From NCBI GenBank assembly GCA_020722245.1, contig DYLE01000045.1:1-13948 (forward strand): 13,948 bases of DNA, written 5' to 3'. This document shows, in pieces, positions 1 to 8,598 of this stretch (the first letter of the stretch is position 1; every line of letters starts with the position of its first letter). This DNA is from Desulfonema limicola (GTDB taxonomy: Bacteria; Desulfobacterota; Desulfobacteria; Desulfobacterales; Desulfosalsimonadaceae). The notes under the pieces are model-generated. The model saw nothing but the letters and a program-made list of their open reading frames with translations. It was not told the origin of the DNA and searched no databases. Position numbers and translations under genes: made by a program.

Positions 1-2308
1 GGTCGATCCGGTCGGCGTAGGTGTTGAGGCCGATCCCGCCGACAGTGCAGCCCAGGTATTTTTCCCGGCCCCTGACTTCAAACGGGGCCCTTTGCGCCTC
101 CACCTCCAGCCATTCCAAAAGAAGGGATTGAAGCCGCTGTTTTTCAAGGGCGGTAAACCGCCGGGTGAATTTTTGGGGATGGCGCGCGGCCATTTCCTTT
201 ACGGCCTGTAAAACCGCATCCGCTATCGCCGTGTTCAGTTCTTCCCGGGATTTTTCGGTAAGCGCCCTGCTCGATTCGAGTTTTTCCCATAACAGCTCCA
301 GGGCGCGATGCACCAGGCTTCCCCTTTCCATGGGGTTTAAGCCGGGAACGGGCATTTCAATCCCCTTGGCCCTGAGCCGATAGGCGGCGAACGCGCTGAA
401 AGGACAGGCGGCCTGGGCCTTCAACAGTCCGGTGCCGCCTCGGATATGGGTATTTTCCAAAACCTCCGGCCCCTTCTGGTCCGTGATCTGCTCGATATTC
501 ACGCTTTTTTGAATTTCCCGCCAGTAGCCGAAATAGGGCAAGGGCGGCTCTGTTTCAACCGTCCTTACTGGAAGGGCGGCGATCAGGGGGCTGGGGTAAA
601 GCCTGCTTTCCCCCTCCATAAGCGGATAGCTGATGATCACCTCGTCGGCGGATGCCAGCAGCCGGTCGGTCACCTGGCGGCTATAGGCGAACTCGCGTTC
701 CGGCGAGGCGTGGGGGATGTTGCGGCGGCGCTGGAGACCGGCCGGGATCAGGGGGTTGGGCCGGGGGGAAGGCGGCCAGGTTTCCGCATCCATTCCCAGG
801 ATCCAGAGATGATCAAACCGCGCTCCGCCCGCCTCCAGCATCCCCATCACCTGCACCGGCACCTCCCTGGTCTCCGGCTGAAAGGTGGTTTCATCGCAGA
901 TCCGTTTTAAATCCGACATGGCCGCGGCGATATCCGTCTCGCCCAGAATCAGGTCCATTTCAGAAAACCGGTAAAGGGCGTCCTGCCATGCAGAAACGGT
1001 CTGATGCTCCTCACTGGACAGGGGCCGCTCTCCGGGCCAGCCCAGGGCCTCCAGAAGATTGGAAAAATCCGCTGCCCAGCCCGAGGGAACCTGGCGTCTG
1101 GTCAGACGCGCCGCCAGGTCTGAAAATCGGGTCAGGGCCTCTTCAAGGATCGGGCAGAAAACCCCGGGGTGGCGCCTGCCCTCATGCCTGGAGCAGAAGT
1201 AGATCAGGCGTTTGACCGCGACCTCGATCTCGCCGTGTTCCCGAATCTTGGTATCCAGAATCGCCCGTTTGGACAGCTCGGCTTCAGCGCCGGCCAAAAA
1301 CGGGGAGCGCAGAAACCGGCTGTATTCCTCGACGGAAAAGGGCCTTAAGGCAAGACGCAGGAAAAGCAGCCCGGCGTCAATGACCGGATAGGCGGAAAGC
1401 GCATCCCCCAGGGAGATGTTGTATAGCCGCTGTTTCGACGCGACCGGAGAGAGCATCTGGCCCGGATGAAACACCTCGTCAAAGGCGCGGATTAAGCGCT
1501 CGCGCGCAGATTCCAGGGAAGGAACAAAAACCCCGATGCGTTTTGCCGAATCAGCCTCCATCCGGCGCCTGGCCCACTTAGCCGCAGCCGTCATCTCGGC
1601 ATCAGCGTCGGCAAAGGCGCACCGAACCGCATCCGCTCTTTTTTGGGAAGGGGCAAACGCGTAAACCCGGCAGCCGGCCGACGCCAAGGCGTTGATCAAC
1701 TCGTCCTGCTGGGGAGTGAACTCATCAAACCCGGCCAGAATCAGATGCTCCGGCGGCTTTAAAACCCCGGCCGCAAACTGCTCCATGATGAAATCGCCGA
1801 GCCGCGCGTTGTCCAGCCAGCCATGCCTGCGGCACTCCCTTTTGAAGTCCTCGGCCCAGCCCAAAAACGCCCGCGTATCCTCCGGCGGGGCCAGGGCCAT
1901 CTCCTCAAAGGACAGCCGCCAGGCGATGCAGATCTCCCATGCCTGCCGGGCGGTTTTTGCGGTCTCAAAAACCTGAAGCAGGGACTTGCCGTAGGAAGAC
2001 TCGCAAATGATCCGCTCCCACAGCCGCAGCTCCTGGTCTGGTAAAAGCAGGATCGGCCTTTTTCGCGCTGCGTCTTCGATCCGGCCGCTGTAAAAGCTCC
2101 GGTCATAGCCGCGCTGCAGCCAGGCTGAAAACGGCAGAATGTCCGGGGTTTTCCAGACCGTTTTTCCGGCGCAAAGCGCAACATCGCTGAACCGGCCGGT
2201 CAGGTGCCGGGCCAGCCGCTGGTTTACCGTGACCAGGCTGCCGCCTTCCTCCAGAAGCCGCCAGGCCTCGCCTTCTAAGATGGATTCGGGGCGGTTTAGA
2301 GGGTCCAT
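1..2308 (-). CDS. AddB-like PD-(D/E)XK nuclease, probable DNA repair protein (C-terminus beyond window)
   Basis: One uninterrupted minus-strand frame runs from ATG at 2308 to the window edge, about 769 codons, with no stop seen. The N-terminus carries LVTVNQRLARHL (about residues 25-36), typical of the AddB-like 'probable DNA repair protein' family. LILAGFDEFTPQQ near residue 190 corresponds to the Walker-B-like strand of the inactive helicase fold; I see no Walker A motif. GGTGLLKAQAACPFSAFAAY (about 619-638) opens the C-terminal PD-(D/E)XK nuclease domain, and the last visible residues, ADRID, look like the first catalytic Asp region. Related proteins are about 850-900 aa, so roughly 100 residues are missing. 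In this family an adjacent UvrD/RecB-like helicase-nuclease partner is common and would lie to the left. An in-frame TGA not far upstream limits the start to 2308; the ribosome binding site is weak. Role inferred: end processing in double-strand-break repair. Confidence 0.85.
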   Translation of the reverse strand, partial: MDPLNRPESILEGEAWRLLEEGGSLVTVNQRLARHLTGRFSDVALCAGKTVWKTPDILPFSAWLQRGYDRSFYSGRIEDAARKRPILLLPDQELRLWERIICESSYGKSLLQVFETAKTARQAWEICIAWRLSFEEMALAPPEDTRAFLGWAEDFKRECRRHGWLDNARLGDFIMEQFAAGVLKPPEHLILAGFDEFTPQQDELINALASAGCRVYAFAPSQKRADAVRCAFADADAEMTAAAKWARRRMEADSAKRIGVFVPSLESARERLIRAFDEVFHPGQMLSPVASKQRLYNISLGDALSAYPVIDAGLLFLRLALRPFSVEEYSRFLRSPFLAGAEAELSKRAILDTKIREHGEIEVAVKRLIYFCSRHEGRRHPGVFCPILEEALTRFSDLAARLTRRQVPSGWAADFSNLLEALGWPGERPLSSEEHQTVSAWQDALYRFSEMDLILGETDIAAAMSDLKRICDETTFQPETREVPVQVMGMLEAGGARFDHLWILGMDAETWPPSPRPNPLIPAGLQRRRNIPHASPEREFAYSRQVTDRLLASADEVIISYPLMEGESRLYPSPLIAALPVRTVETEPPLPYFGYWREIQKSVNIEQITDQKGPEVLENTHIRGGTGLLKAQAACPFSAFAAYRLRAKGIEMPVPGLNPMERGSLVHRALELLWEKLESSRALTEKSREELNTAIADAVLQAVKEMAARHPQKFTRRFTALEKQRLQSLLLEWLEVEAQRAPFEVRGREKYLGCTVGGIGLNTYADRID

Positions 2309-2492
2309 GGGGTTATTTGCGGCTTGTTGTTTTTTGCGTTCTTGAGCGTAAACTCATGGCCGGAAGAAAAATCCTTGTGGTTTGCTGAATACCTTATTAG
2401 TGGCAAAAATTTTGCGTTATTTAATATAAATAACTGATTTTATTTTTTATTATGACATATTTCCTTCCAATACATACTTTCTTGAGGGGTGA

Positions 2493-3445
2493 ACCGATAC
2501 GGCTGCCCTTTTCACTATCAAACAAGACGAAGAAACCCTTACCCGTCATTCCGGTTTGGCACTGATCGGAGCACTGCTGGCCCGGACAAAACTGCAAGAA
2601 AGATTAAATCGAAGAGATCTTGCCGGCTCCCGTCACCCTAAGATTTCCCAGGCGGACATGATCTTTGCCATGCTGGGTCTGATGGGTATAGGGAAGCCCG
2701 ATTATGTGCCATTGAGTCTTTCCGAGACAACCTTTTCTTTCGTCAGAGCCTTGGCATTAAAACGTGTCCTTCAAGTCCTGCGCTCAGACAACGATTTGAT
2801 GTCATCACGCATGATTTTGATACAATTGTCAAACAAGAATCTGCGGCGTTGATCCCTCAGGCGGCGCCTCAGATTACCCCGGTTACGATCAGTTGCGGGC
2901 CTTTTGTTCCCTCAGATAAGGAAAAAGAATCGGGCGGGGAAAAACCCTCTTGGAACTAAACGGCCATCCCCTGCCAGCGCCGATCGTATTTGAAGTCACG
3001 GAACGCGCCTCGAAAAACGGTCAGGGATTGCTTTTTCCCGAAATCACGGTGGATACCTACGGGGTCCGCCTTGATCTGGAGCCTTATGAAACGATTCTGC
3101 TGTATCATGATCACGACACCAGTGAGCAGTTCCATTCCGAGATCAAGAGCGATATGGATTTAGAGCGCCTTCCCAGCGGACGGTTTTCGAATAAGGCGTT
3201 TATTCTGATTCTCGGGTATAATCTCTTGAGGCTCTGCAACCGGGAAAGCCTCCGGGAAGACAATGGTTGATATTCGCAAACCAGCCCAGCGCAGAAGAAT
3301 ACGCAGGGTTATGTTGAATCCCATTTACATGGCCGGCAGGATTATCCATACATCTCGACAGTGGTTCATCAGTATGGGAAAAGCAAATCCATTTGCGCCA
3401 TTATGGAGTGCGGTTTACCGGCGATTTGCTTTGGAAACAGCATAA
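2493..3445 (+). pseudogene. IS1380-family transposase remnant (frameshifted, internally deleted)
   Basis: Three reading frames together spell an IS1380-type transposase. 2493-2704 gives FTIKQDEETLTRHSGLALIG and continues to GIGKPDY. The frame then shifts to AIESFRDNLFFRQSLGIKTC and continues to PQITPVTISCGPFVPSDK. From about 2944 a third stretch reads ELNGHPLPAPIVFEVTE, then YHDHDTSEQFHSEIKSDMD and LERLPSGRF. From about 3263 another frame gives RRRIRRVM and NPFAPLWSAVYRRF up to the TAA at 3445. The first shift fits loss of one A from an ancestral TATGATGCC. The segment between CGPFVP and ELNGHP, which should hold the first catalytic Asp residues, is missing (I estimate about 150 codons); the glutamate region SEQFHSEIK remains. 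No start codon is evident. The element is dead. It sits in AT-rich DNA upstream of the divergent nuclease gene. Confidence 0.85.
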
Positions 3446-3747
3446 TCAACACGATTGGCAAAAAAGGATCGGGCAATATAAAAAAAATAGGTATGCCCGG
3501 ATTTTGGTAAAATGAGGCTTTGAGCCGGCTTTTGAGGGATTTCTGCACCGAACATGTTGATTGAGCGCATAAAACTTGTTTTCAGAGAGCAAAAACTAAA
3601 ATTTTAAACCGTGAGCGACTTTAATGCCACGGATTCAGGACTTATATAACGATTTTAAAAGTATTTTATTTGTTTAGAAATTAAGGCGAATTTCTCAGCT
3701 CCTCGAATTAACAAGGCTACATCCTCCACAAAGGGGGAGTAAAGACT
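3446..3747. other. Gene-free flank of the IS1380 remnant
   Basis: This roughly 300-bp stretch follows the broken transposase and precedes the 3' end of the sulfotransferase gene. No frame gives a recognisable protein. The part up to about 3640 is probably the non-coding right end of the IS1380 element. CCACGGATTCAGG (3627-3639) is a possible right terminus, but I found only a very degraded counterpart on the left (CTGAAT at 2385 and GTGGCA at 2400, reverse-complement sense). From 3640 to 3747 the DNA is AT-rich intergenic sequence. There is no convincing terminator for the sulfotransferase gene. Confidence 0.4.
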
Positions 3748-4863
3748 TCAATTTTTGTCCTCCCCAAACGGGTCGTCTGTATAGAGAAAAGCGAAGTCTT
3801 TTCTTACCTGGGCCGGGTCGATGCCGAACGCCTGGAGGCTCATGACCGCGTGTTTTCGCTGATACGACGGCTGTTTTTGGGCCTGCTGCGCCACAGCCGC
3901 TCGCAGGGCCTTGCTGGGCGTGATGCCCGTAAACTCAACGATCCGTTCAAACATGGGGAGCAGCTCATGGCGGAGCTTTCGGTAATCCACGATCAGCACC
4001 TTGCTTTTGTCGATTTCATTGTTGCGCCACAGATCGTAAAAATACCGGTACAGCTCCAGGCTGGCCTTGTAGCGGCGCCTGTAAAAGGTGGCTTTCTGTT
4101 TTTCCGAAAACCGGTGCATCCCCCACAGAATATCGAGGGTATGATAATTCAACGACATATACGATGGAAGGGTGTCTTCGGGCATGCGGTGCATGTAGAT
4201 AAACTTGGCGTCCGGAAAGACCTCCATGAGGGTTTTTACCCGGTGGGTGGAAAAATGGGTCTGGGCAAAGATCTGGGTTTTGCCGGTGTAATAGATATGC
4301 CGCTGGAACATGGATTTTAAGAAGAGCGCAGACCGGATTCTTTTTTTCCTCGGCTGAAGGTCATGGAACCGAAGCTCCCGGTAATCCTCCTCCACAAACC
4401 CCAGCGGGGTGCCCACGATCACAAACTGGGTGTCATGGGTGTGGAGAAACAGCATTTCATCCTCTTCCACGGTGTCCAAGGCGATCTGGTGGCCGGCCTC
4501 CTCGGGGATCAGAACCACCGGGCTTTTTCGCGTCAGCAAACGGACGATGGGCTTGATGAGTATCCGGGCGGTGATCGCCGGAAAAAGAAGCTGCCAGGTG
4601 GTAAAGGCGGCCATATCCCCCGTCTGGGTGAACAGGTGATGAATAAAGGTGGTGCCGCTTCGGGGATGTCCGATGATAAACACCGGGTGTTTGACCTTCA
4701 CCTTTCGGAATTTCGGGAAAAAAAGATGGTCGAGAAAAAGGGTGGTGACGGTAAACAGGGAGTGGAGCATGAAAAACAGGATCACAAACACAAAGAACAC
4801 AAAATGCCTGTTGAATCCGAATAACTCCCAGATCGTTTTCAGCCCTTTTCCATACATCCGCAT
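3748..4863 (-). CDS. Sulfotransferase family protein with N-terminal membrane segment
   Basis: The 371-aa protein carries the PAPS 5'-phosphosulfate-binding loop GHPRSGTT at residues 65-72. A 3'-phosphate-binding stretch, FPDAKFIYMHRMPEDTLPSY, lies at about 216-235, with Arg and Ser placed as in the Sulfotransfer_3 family. The usual LKSP.H segment is present as the diverged IFAQTHFSTHR just before it. A strongly hydrophobic segment at about 21-45 (FVFFVFVILFFMLHSLFTVT) should anchor the protein in the inner membrane with a cytoplasmic catalytic domain, where PAPS is available. The family transfers sulfate from PAPS to hydroxyl or amine groups of lipids, sugars or small molecules; the acceptor cannot be read from sequence. 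The start at 4863 has GGAG 10 nt upstream; Met3 is an alternative. It lies 140 bp downstream of the ChaN-type gene on the same strand, across a palindromic repeat, so it may be a separate unit. Confidence 0.85.
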   Translation of the reverse strand: MRMYGKGLKTIWELFGFNRHFVFFVFVILFFMLHSLFTVTTLFLDHLFFPKFRKVKVKHPVFIIGHPRSGTTFIHHLFTQTGDMAAFTTWQLLFPAITARILIKPIVRLLTRKSPVVLIPEEAGHQIALDTVEEDEMLFLHTHDTQFVIVGTPLGFVEEDYRELRFHDLQPRKKRIRSALFLKSMFQRHIYYTGKTQIFAQTHFSTHRVKTLMEVFPDAKFIYMHRMPEDTLPSYMSLNYHTLDILWGMHRFSEKQKATFYRRRYKASLELYRYFYDLWRNNEIDKSKVLIVDYRKLRHELLPMFERIVEFTGITPSKALRAAVAQQAQKQPSYQRKHAVMSLQAFGIDPAQVRKDFAFLYTDDPFGEDKN

Positions 4864-4890
4864 TTTTTGATCATCTCCGGTATGAATCTA

Positions 4891-4970
4891 TAGAATATTT
4901 TTCACCACAGAGCGCCCAGAGAAAAAAATAACAGATTTTTCTCAGCGTTCTTTGAGGTCTCTGTGGTTAA
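4891..4970 (+). repeat. Intergenic palindromic repeat, copy 1 (CCACAGAG type)
   Basis: This 80-bp intergenic repeat begins TAGAATATTTTTCACCACAG and ends GGTCTCTGTGGTTAA, so its ends form an imperfect inverted repeat around an A/T-rich middle. The reverse complement of 10351-10429 begins TAGAATATTTTTACCACAGA and shares the following G.GC.CAGA and A-rich run. The two copies are therefore homologous and oppositely oriented. From memory, repeats built on AACCACAGAG/CTCTGTGGTT are widespread between genes in deltaproteobacteria and other bacteria. It could act as an RNA hairpin between the ChaN-type gene and the sulfotransferase gene. Confidence 0.75.
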
Positions 4971-4978
4971 ATTTTTTC

Positions 4979-4996
4979 TTTTCCAAATCTGGAAAA
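4979..4996 (-). other. Small hairpin just after the ChaN-type gene
   Basis: TTTTCCA and TGGAAAA form a 7-bp inverted repeat around a 4-nt loop, 8 nt beyond the stop codon of the ChaN-type gene. On the minus strand it is followed by an A-rich run rather than a T-tract, so it is not a standard intrinsic terminator. It could still mark or stabilise the 3' end of the operon transcript, perhaps together with the palindromic repeat just beyond it. Confidence 0.3.
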
Positions 4997-5003
4997 ACCT
5001 AAC

Positions 5004-5906
5004 TTACGGCGCCGGCGAGGCCGGGCTGACCCAGATGTAGTCTGCGGCCTCCAGCGCGATTCGATCCCCGGCCGCCACGGGCAGAACGGTTCGAAAGGGA
5101 AGCCTTGTCCGGGTATAGGCCCGGTCTGGAATCCCGAACCGGTTTAGGATATGCCCGCTCCCGGCCAGCACAAGCATGGTCTTGTCCCCGATACGACCCG
5201 CTATGGCTTCAGCCATCGCATCCTCCCACACGCACTGGGCCGTATAAAAATATTCAAAGTGATCATAACCCGGGAGCTTGTGGCGCTTAAATATTTTCTC
5301 CACATGGGCGCGGTGGCCCGCATTGGAGGTATCGATGGTTTCCGGAAGGTATGTTTTGTCGGCTTCCGGCAGGTTGGCCAGCCCGCCCACGGCGATGCGG
5401 GAAGAAACATGCCCCGGAATATTTAAGCCCACAAGCGGCAGGCGGTGCTCCTGAATATAGGCGAGCAGGGGGGCGTAGAGATCAAAATCAAACCGCCAGT
5501 TGGCATACCAGTGCACCTTTTCGATAAAGGCCTGCCGGTCGAGCCCGCCTGCGGACCACTGATCCAGAACCGGCTGGTAGCTCCGGTCAAACATCTCCAT
5601 GCCCACGAGAATGTCCGGGTTTTGTTGATGAAGCCGGGTTAAAATTTCAAGCTGCATTCCATGGTGAGCCGCGCTGGTGTGGGTCTCCCCCACGTAGATG
5701 ATCCGAACGGTGTTGAGATCCGCCATCATCTCTTCAAAGGAGACCGCAGACCGGGCGGCCGAAGAGATGATGCTTCCCTCGGGAAATGAGGCGGAAAGAT
5801 CCGTGATGTAAACCATTTTTGTTTTTGGGTGCGGAGAACATCCCGCAAGCAGGCAGAAAATGATGATCAGGTTCCGCACGGATAAGAGGGCAAAGTTTTT
5901 TTTCAT
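5004..5906 (-). CDS. ChaN-family (haem-binding type) lipoprotein
   Basis: The 300-aa protein has a lipoprotein signal sequence: a basic start, a hydrophobic core at residues 13-20 and lipobox L-A-G-C with the lipidated Cys at 23. The body matches the ChaN/DUF399 family: IIYVGETHTSAAHHGMQLEI (69-88), VGMEMFDRSYQPVLDQW (101-117), and the closing LVLAGSGHILNRFGIPDRA (245-263). Known members are outer-membrane lipoproteins; Campylobacter ChaN binds haem, and His residues such as those in ETHTSAAHH (74-82) and GSGHI are candidate ligands or active-site residues. It is the last gene of the aminotransferase-permease operon and its ATG overlaps the permease stop by 4 nt (ATGA), indicating translational coupling. 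Its part in an amine-handling operon is unclear; some family members may instead be enzymes. Confidence 0.85.
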   Translation of the reverse strand: MKKNFALLSVRNLIIIFCLLAGCSPHPKTKMVYITDLSASFPEGSIISSAARSAVSFEEMMADLNTVRIIYVGETHTSAAHHGMQLEILTRLHQQNPDILVGMEMFDRSYQPVLDQWSAGGLDRQAFIEKVHWYANWRFDFDLYAPLLAYIQEHRLPLVGLNIPGHVSSRIAVGGLANLPEADKTYLPETIDTSNAGHRAHVEKIFKRHKLPGYDHFEYFYTAQCVWEDAMAEAIAGRIGDKTMLVLAGSGHILNRFGIPDRAYTRTRLPFRTVLPVAAGDRIALEAADYIWVSPASPAP

Positions 5907-7288
5907 GCCTTTCGCCGCCGCCGCGGTTTTCTCTCTTGTGCGATTTTTTGATATTTTTGACGCATTCGGGGCCAGACGAAATAGGCATAGGCCGCGTTTA
6001 GAAGAAACAGCGCGATGATGTACCCGAGGGCGATCCGTTGCTCCATCACATCATCCGGTTTCACCGGGCCGAAAAGAACCGCACCGGCCACGATTCCGTA
6101 GATCAAGATCACGAGGATCGGCACGGTATACCCGCCCTTTATTTTAAAACCCCTTGGGGTCCGGGGCTCTAAAATCCGAAGCCGTATCACGCACAGGGCC
6201 ATGGCCACATAGATGATGCACTCGGCGGCCGCAATAATAAAAAGCATGCTCAGAATATAATGGGTGAGAAACCCATAGGCGATCATGAGCAGGGAATAGG
6301 CCGTTACCGCCAGCATGGCGGCCCAGGGGGTGGCGTACACCGGGTGAAGCCTGGATAAGAACCTGGGAAGCGACCAGTCCCTGGCCATGGCGTACAAGAA
6401 CCGGGAGGCGGTCATGATCCCCGCGTTCATGGAGGTCAGGGACGCGAAAACCGCCATCAGGATCATGAAATAAACCCCGAAGCCGCCTAAAAGCTGTTTC
6501 CCGTAAAGGATATGGGGAATGGGCAGGCCCTCGGGCGTGAGCACCCAATCCAGGATTTTTCGGTCAACAAGGCTGGTCATGGCCACGGTGAACAGGGAAT
6601 AGACGATCGCCAGAACCCCTAAAGAAATCATCATGCCCCTGGGCACCATCTTGACATCGGTCACCTCCTCGGAGATGGTAATCACCCATTCAAAGGCGAT
6701 GAAACTGGTGATGCCGATGGCCACGGCCTGAATAAAGCCGTCCAGGCTTCCGATGGCAAACAGCCCGGGGATATGAAAACCCTGGGCGGCGAACCCGTAG
6801 ATGGAGATGAGGATCAGGGAGGCGAACATAACATAGGCGATGAGGTCCTGGGCAAGGCCGGCGATCCGGATTCCCCGGTAATTCAGATAAAGCAGCACCG
6901 CCATAAAAACCGCGGCCCAGATCAGCGGAGAAACAGCGGGGAACCCCTGGGCGATCCCCTGGGAAAGGACATAGATCTCCGCGCCCACGATGGAGAGCTG
7001 CCCCAGCACATAAACCCCGGAGATGATGATGGCGGCCCTTTCATTGAAGCCCTTTTCGATATAGAGTTTAATGCCCGCGGCCGTCGGATACATGGAGTTG
7101 AGCTCTGCAAAGCAGGACCCCGCCAGAACCGCCATCGCCCCGGAGGTGAGGATGGCGATCCACGCGGAGTTGCCCGTGACGTAGCTTGCGACCTCCACCA
7201 GGGCGATATAGCAAACCGTTGCCAGGGCCATGCCCGCGCCCGTGGAAACCACGGTCCTCAGCCCGATCGCTCTTTTCAGTCCCACCAT
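5903..7288 (-). CDS. APC-superfamily amino acid/amine permease
   Basis: The 461-aa protein is hydrophobic throughout, with about 12 predicted membrane helices, and matches the APC amino acid-polyamine-organocation family. Near the N-terminus VVSTGAGMALATVCYIALVE corresponds to the unwound substrate-binding helix 1. FAELNSMYPTAAGIKLYIEK has the family's FAEL..YP.AGG.Y pattern. The C-terminus is basic and cytoplasmic (KPRRRRKA). I chose Met at 7288, which begins MVGLKRAIGLRTV, because it lies 19 nt past the stop of the upstream aminotransferase with AAGGA about 13 nt before it. The frame could open at 7369, but that would place the start inside the upstream gene. Its position between aminotransferase and lipoprotein genes suggests it imports the amine or amino acid substrate, coupled to a cation gradient. 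Specificity cannot be read from sequence. Confidence 0.85.
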   Translation of the reverse strand: MVGLKRAIGLRTVVSTGAGMALATVCYIALVEVASYVTGNSAWIAILTSGAMAVLAGSCFAELNSMYPTAAGIKLYIEKGFNERAAIIISGVYVLGQLSIVGAEIYVLSQGIAQGFPAVSPLIWAAVFMAVLLYLNYRGIRIAGLAQDLIAYVMFASLILISIYGFAAQGFHIPGLFAIGSLDGFIQAVAIGITSFIAFEWVITISEEVTDVKMVPRGMMISLGVLAIVYSLFTVAMTSLVDRKILDWVLTPEGLPIPHILYGKQLLGGFGVYFMILMAVFASLTSMNAGIMTASRFLYAMARDWSLPRFLSRLHPVYATPWAAMLAVTAYSLLMIAYGFLTHYILSMLFIIAAAECIIYVAMALCVIRLRILEPRTPRGFKIKGGYTVPILVILIYGIVAGAVLFGPVKPDDVMEQRIALGYIIALFLLNAAYAYFVWPRMRQKYQKIAQERKPRRRRKA

Positions 7289-7307
7289 GATGATCCGCTG
7301 TTCCTTT

Positions 7308-8597
7308 TTATCTTTTAAACCGAGCTTCCTGGTTTCTGATTTCGGCAAGGGAGTGATCAAACGCTTCAAGGACGGTCTGAACCTCTTCCTTGGTGATAAC
7401 GAGACTCGGCATAATCCGAATGATGCGCGGATTATTGAAGGTGTAAATGGAAATCACCCCGTTTTTTTTAAGCTGATAGGCCATACGCGGGCCGATGCTT
7501 TCTTCCGGAAACTCAACCCCCAGCATCAGTCCCTTGCCGCGAATGTCGATGATCAATTCGGGGTACTTTTGTTGAAGCGCCTGCAGGCCGGTCTTAAACT
7601 GAGCGCCTCTTTCCGCCGCGTTCCGGGGCAGGTTGTTTTTCTCAATAAATTCGATGGCCGCCAATGCGACCAGGCAGGCGAGGGATGTCCCGCCGAAGGA
7701 ATTGATGATGATAAACGGATGGGCCGTGAGAAAATCGCTGATTTCCTCTGTAAACACCGCGCAGGAAAGCGGATAGAGCCCTCCGGACAGGGATTTGGCC
7801 AGAACCATGATATCCGGAGCTACGCCGCTGTGCTCTGCGGCGAACATTTTTCCGGTGCGGCCGAAACCGGTCTGAACCTCATCAAAAATGAGCAGGATAT
7901 TTTTTTCGTCGCATAACCGCCGAAGCCCCCGCAGATAATCATCATCCGCCGGAATGATCCCGCCTTCCCCCTGGATCGGCTCCAGCAGAATCGCGGCGGT
8001 ATTTTCATTGACGGCGGCTTCGGCGGCTTGCAGGGTGTTGAAAGGGATGTGCCGGTATCCGGGGACCAACGGCAAAAAAGGCGTTTTATAAACATCCCGG
8101 CCTGTGGCCGGCAGGGCAAAACCCGTTACCCCGTGATACCCGTTTTCCATACACAGGATTTCCGTCCGGTCGGTATGCGCCCTTGCCAGTTTGATCGCCA
8201 CCTCGATCGCTTCTCCGCCGCCGCAGCAAAACAGAGAAAACTTCAGATCGCCCGGCGTAATCTGGGCCAGTTTTTTGGCCAGCAGGCCCCTTTCCCGAAA
8301 CAGGCTGATCCAGCTTCCCATGTCATATTTGTCCAGGGCCTTTTTTAAGACCTCAACAACCTCCGGGTTACGGCGGCCCACATTGAATATGCCGGCGCCG
8401 GTCACACAGTCGATGTATTTTTTTCCGGAAATGTCCCAAACCGAAGCTCCCTCCCTTTTATCCTCAATGATATCAAGGCTGGCGTTTTTGAGCATTCTCA
8501 AGGCAAAGGGGTTTACGTATTCTTTGTAATTTGCCTCAGCCTCCTGACGGATTTTATCAGGATCGGTTTCCTGAAACATCAGGTCAATGATGGACAT
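7308..8597 (-). CDS. Class III PLP-dependent aminotransferase (PatA-like), paralogue 2
   Basis: The 429-aa protein is full length for fold-type I class III aminotransferases and most resembles putrescine aminotransferase PatA. Shared landmarks are KEYVNP (25-30), YIDCVTGAGIFNVGRRNP (61-78) and PFLPLVPGYRHIPF (173-186). Catalytic landmarks are YHG (154-156), EPIQGEGG (206-213), Asp239 in IFDEVQTGFGRTGK for the PLP ring nitrogen, and Lys268 in LAKSLSGGLYP for the Schiff base. The phosphate-cup motif usually reads S-G-T/A-E-A, but here it is C-G-G-G-E-A (125-130). Start at 8597: GGAGG lies 6 nt upstream and the SCP2-like gene's stop is 1 nt away; an in-frame upstream Met at 8648 would overlap that gene. 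Expected reaction: amine or omega-amino acid plus 2-oxo acid to aldehyde plus amino acid. The exact substrate is unknown. Confidence 0.9.
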   Translation of the reverse strand: MSIIDLMFQETDPDKIRQEAEANYKEYVNPFALRMLKNASLDIIEDKREGASVWDISGKKYIDCVTGAGIFNVGRRNPEVVEVLKKALDKYDMGSWISLFRERGLLAKKLAQITPGDLKFSLFCCGGGEAIEVAIKLARAHTDRTEILCMENGYHGVTGFALPATGRDVYKTPFLPLVPGYRHIPFNTLQAAEAAVNENTAAILLEPIQGEGGIIPADDDYLRGLRRLCDEKNILLIFDEVQTGFGRTGKMFAAEHSGVAPDIMVLAKSLSGGLYPLSCAVFTEEISDFLTAHPFIIINSFGGTSLACLVALAAIEFIEKNNLPRNAAERGAQFKTGLQALQQKYPELIIDIRGKGLMLGVEFPEESIGPRMAYQLKKNGVISIYTFNNPRIIRIMPSLVITKEEVQTVLEAFDHSLAEIRNQEARFKR

Positions 8598-8598
8598 T

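Noticed and set aside
446..1215. Plus-strand frames of 154 and 187 codons near the left edge.
   Set aside because: Both are antisense shadows of the AddB-like gene, whose minus-strand frame is open across the whole segment with family motifs.
2385..3639. Terminal inverted repeats of the IS1380 element (CTGAAT and GTGGCA at left, CCACGGATTCAGG at right).
   Set aside because: The left copy matches only as two 6-bp blocks split by unrelated bases in AT-rich DNA, which is too weak to call.
4363..4824. Long plus-strand open frame opposite the sulfotransferase gene.
   Set aside because: Its translation is low-complexity charged sequence without motifs, while the minus strand encodes a full sulfotransferase with clear signatures.
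6773..7318. 181-codon plus-strand frame opposite the permease gene.
   Set aside because: It is antisense to a clear multi-helix permease and its His/Gly/Asp-rich product has no recognisable features.
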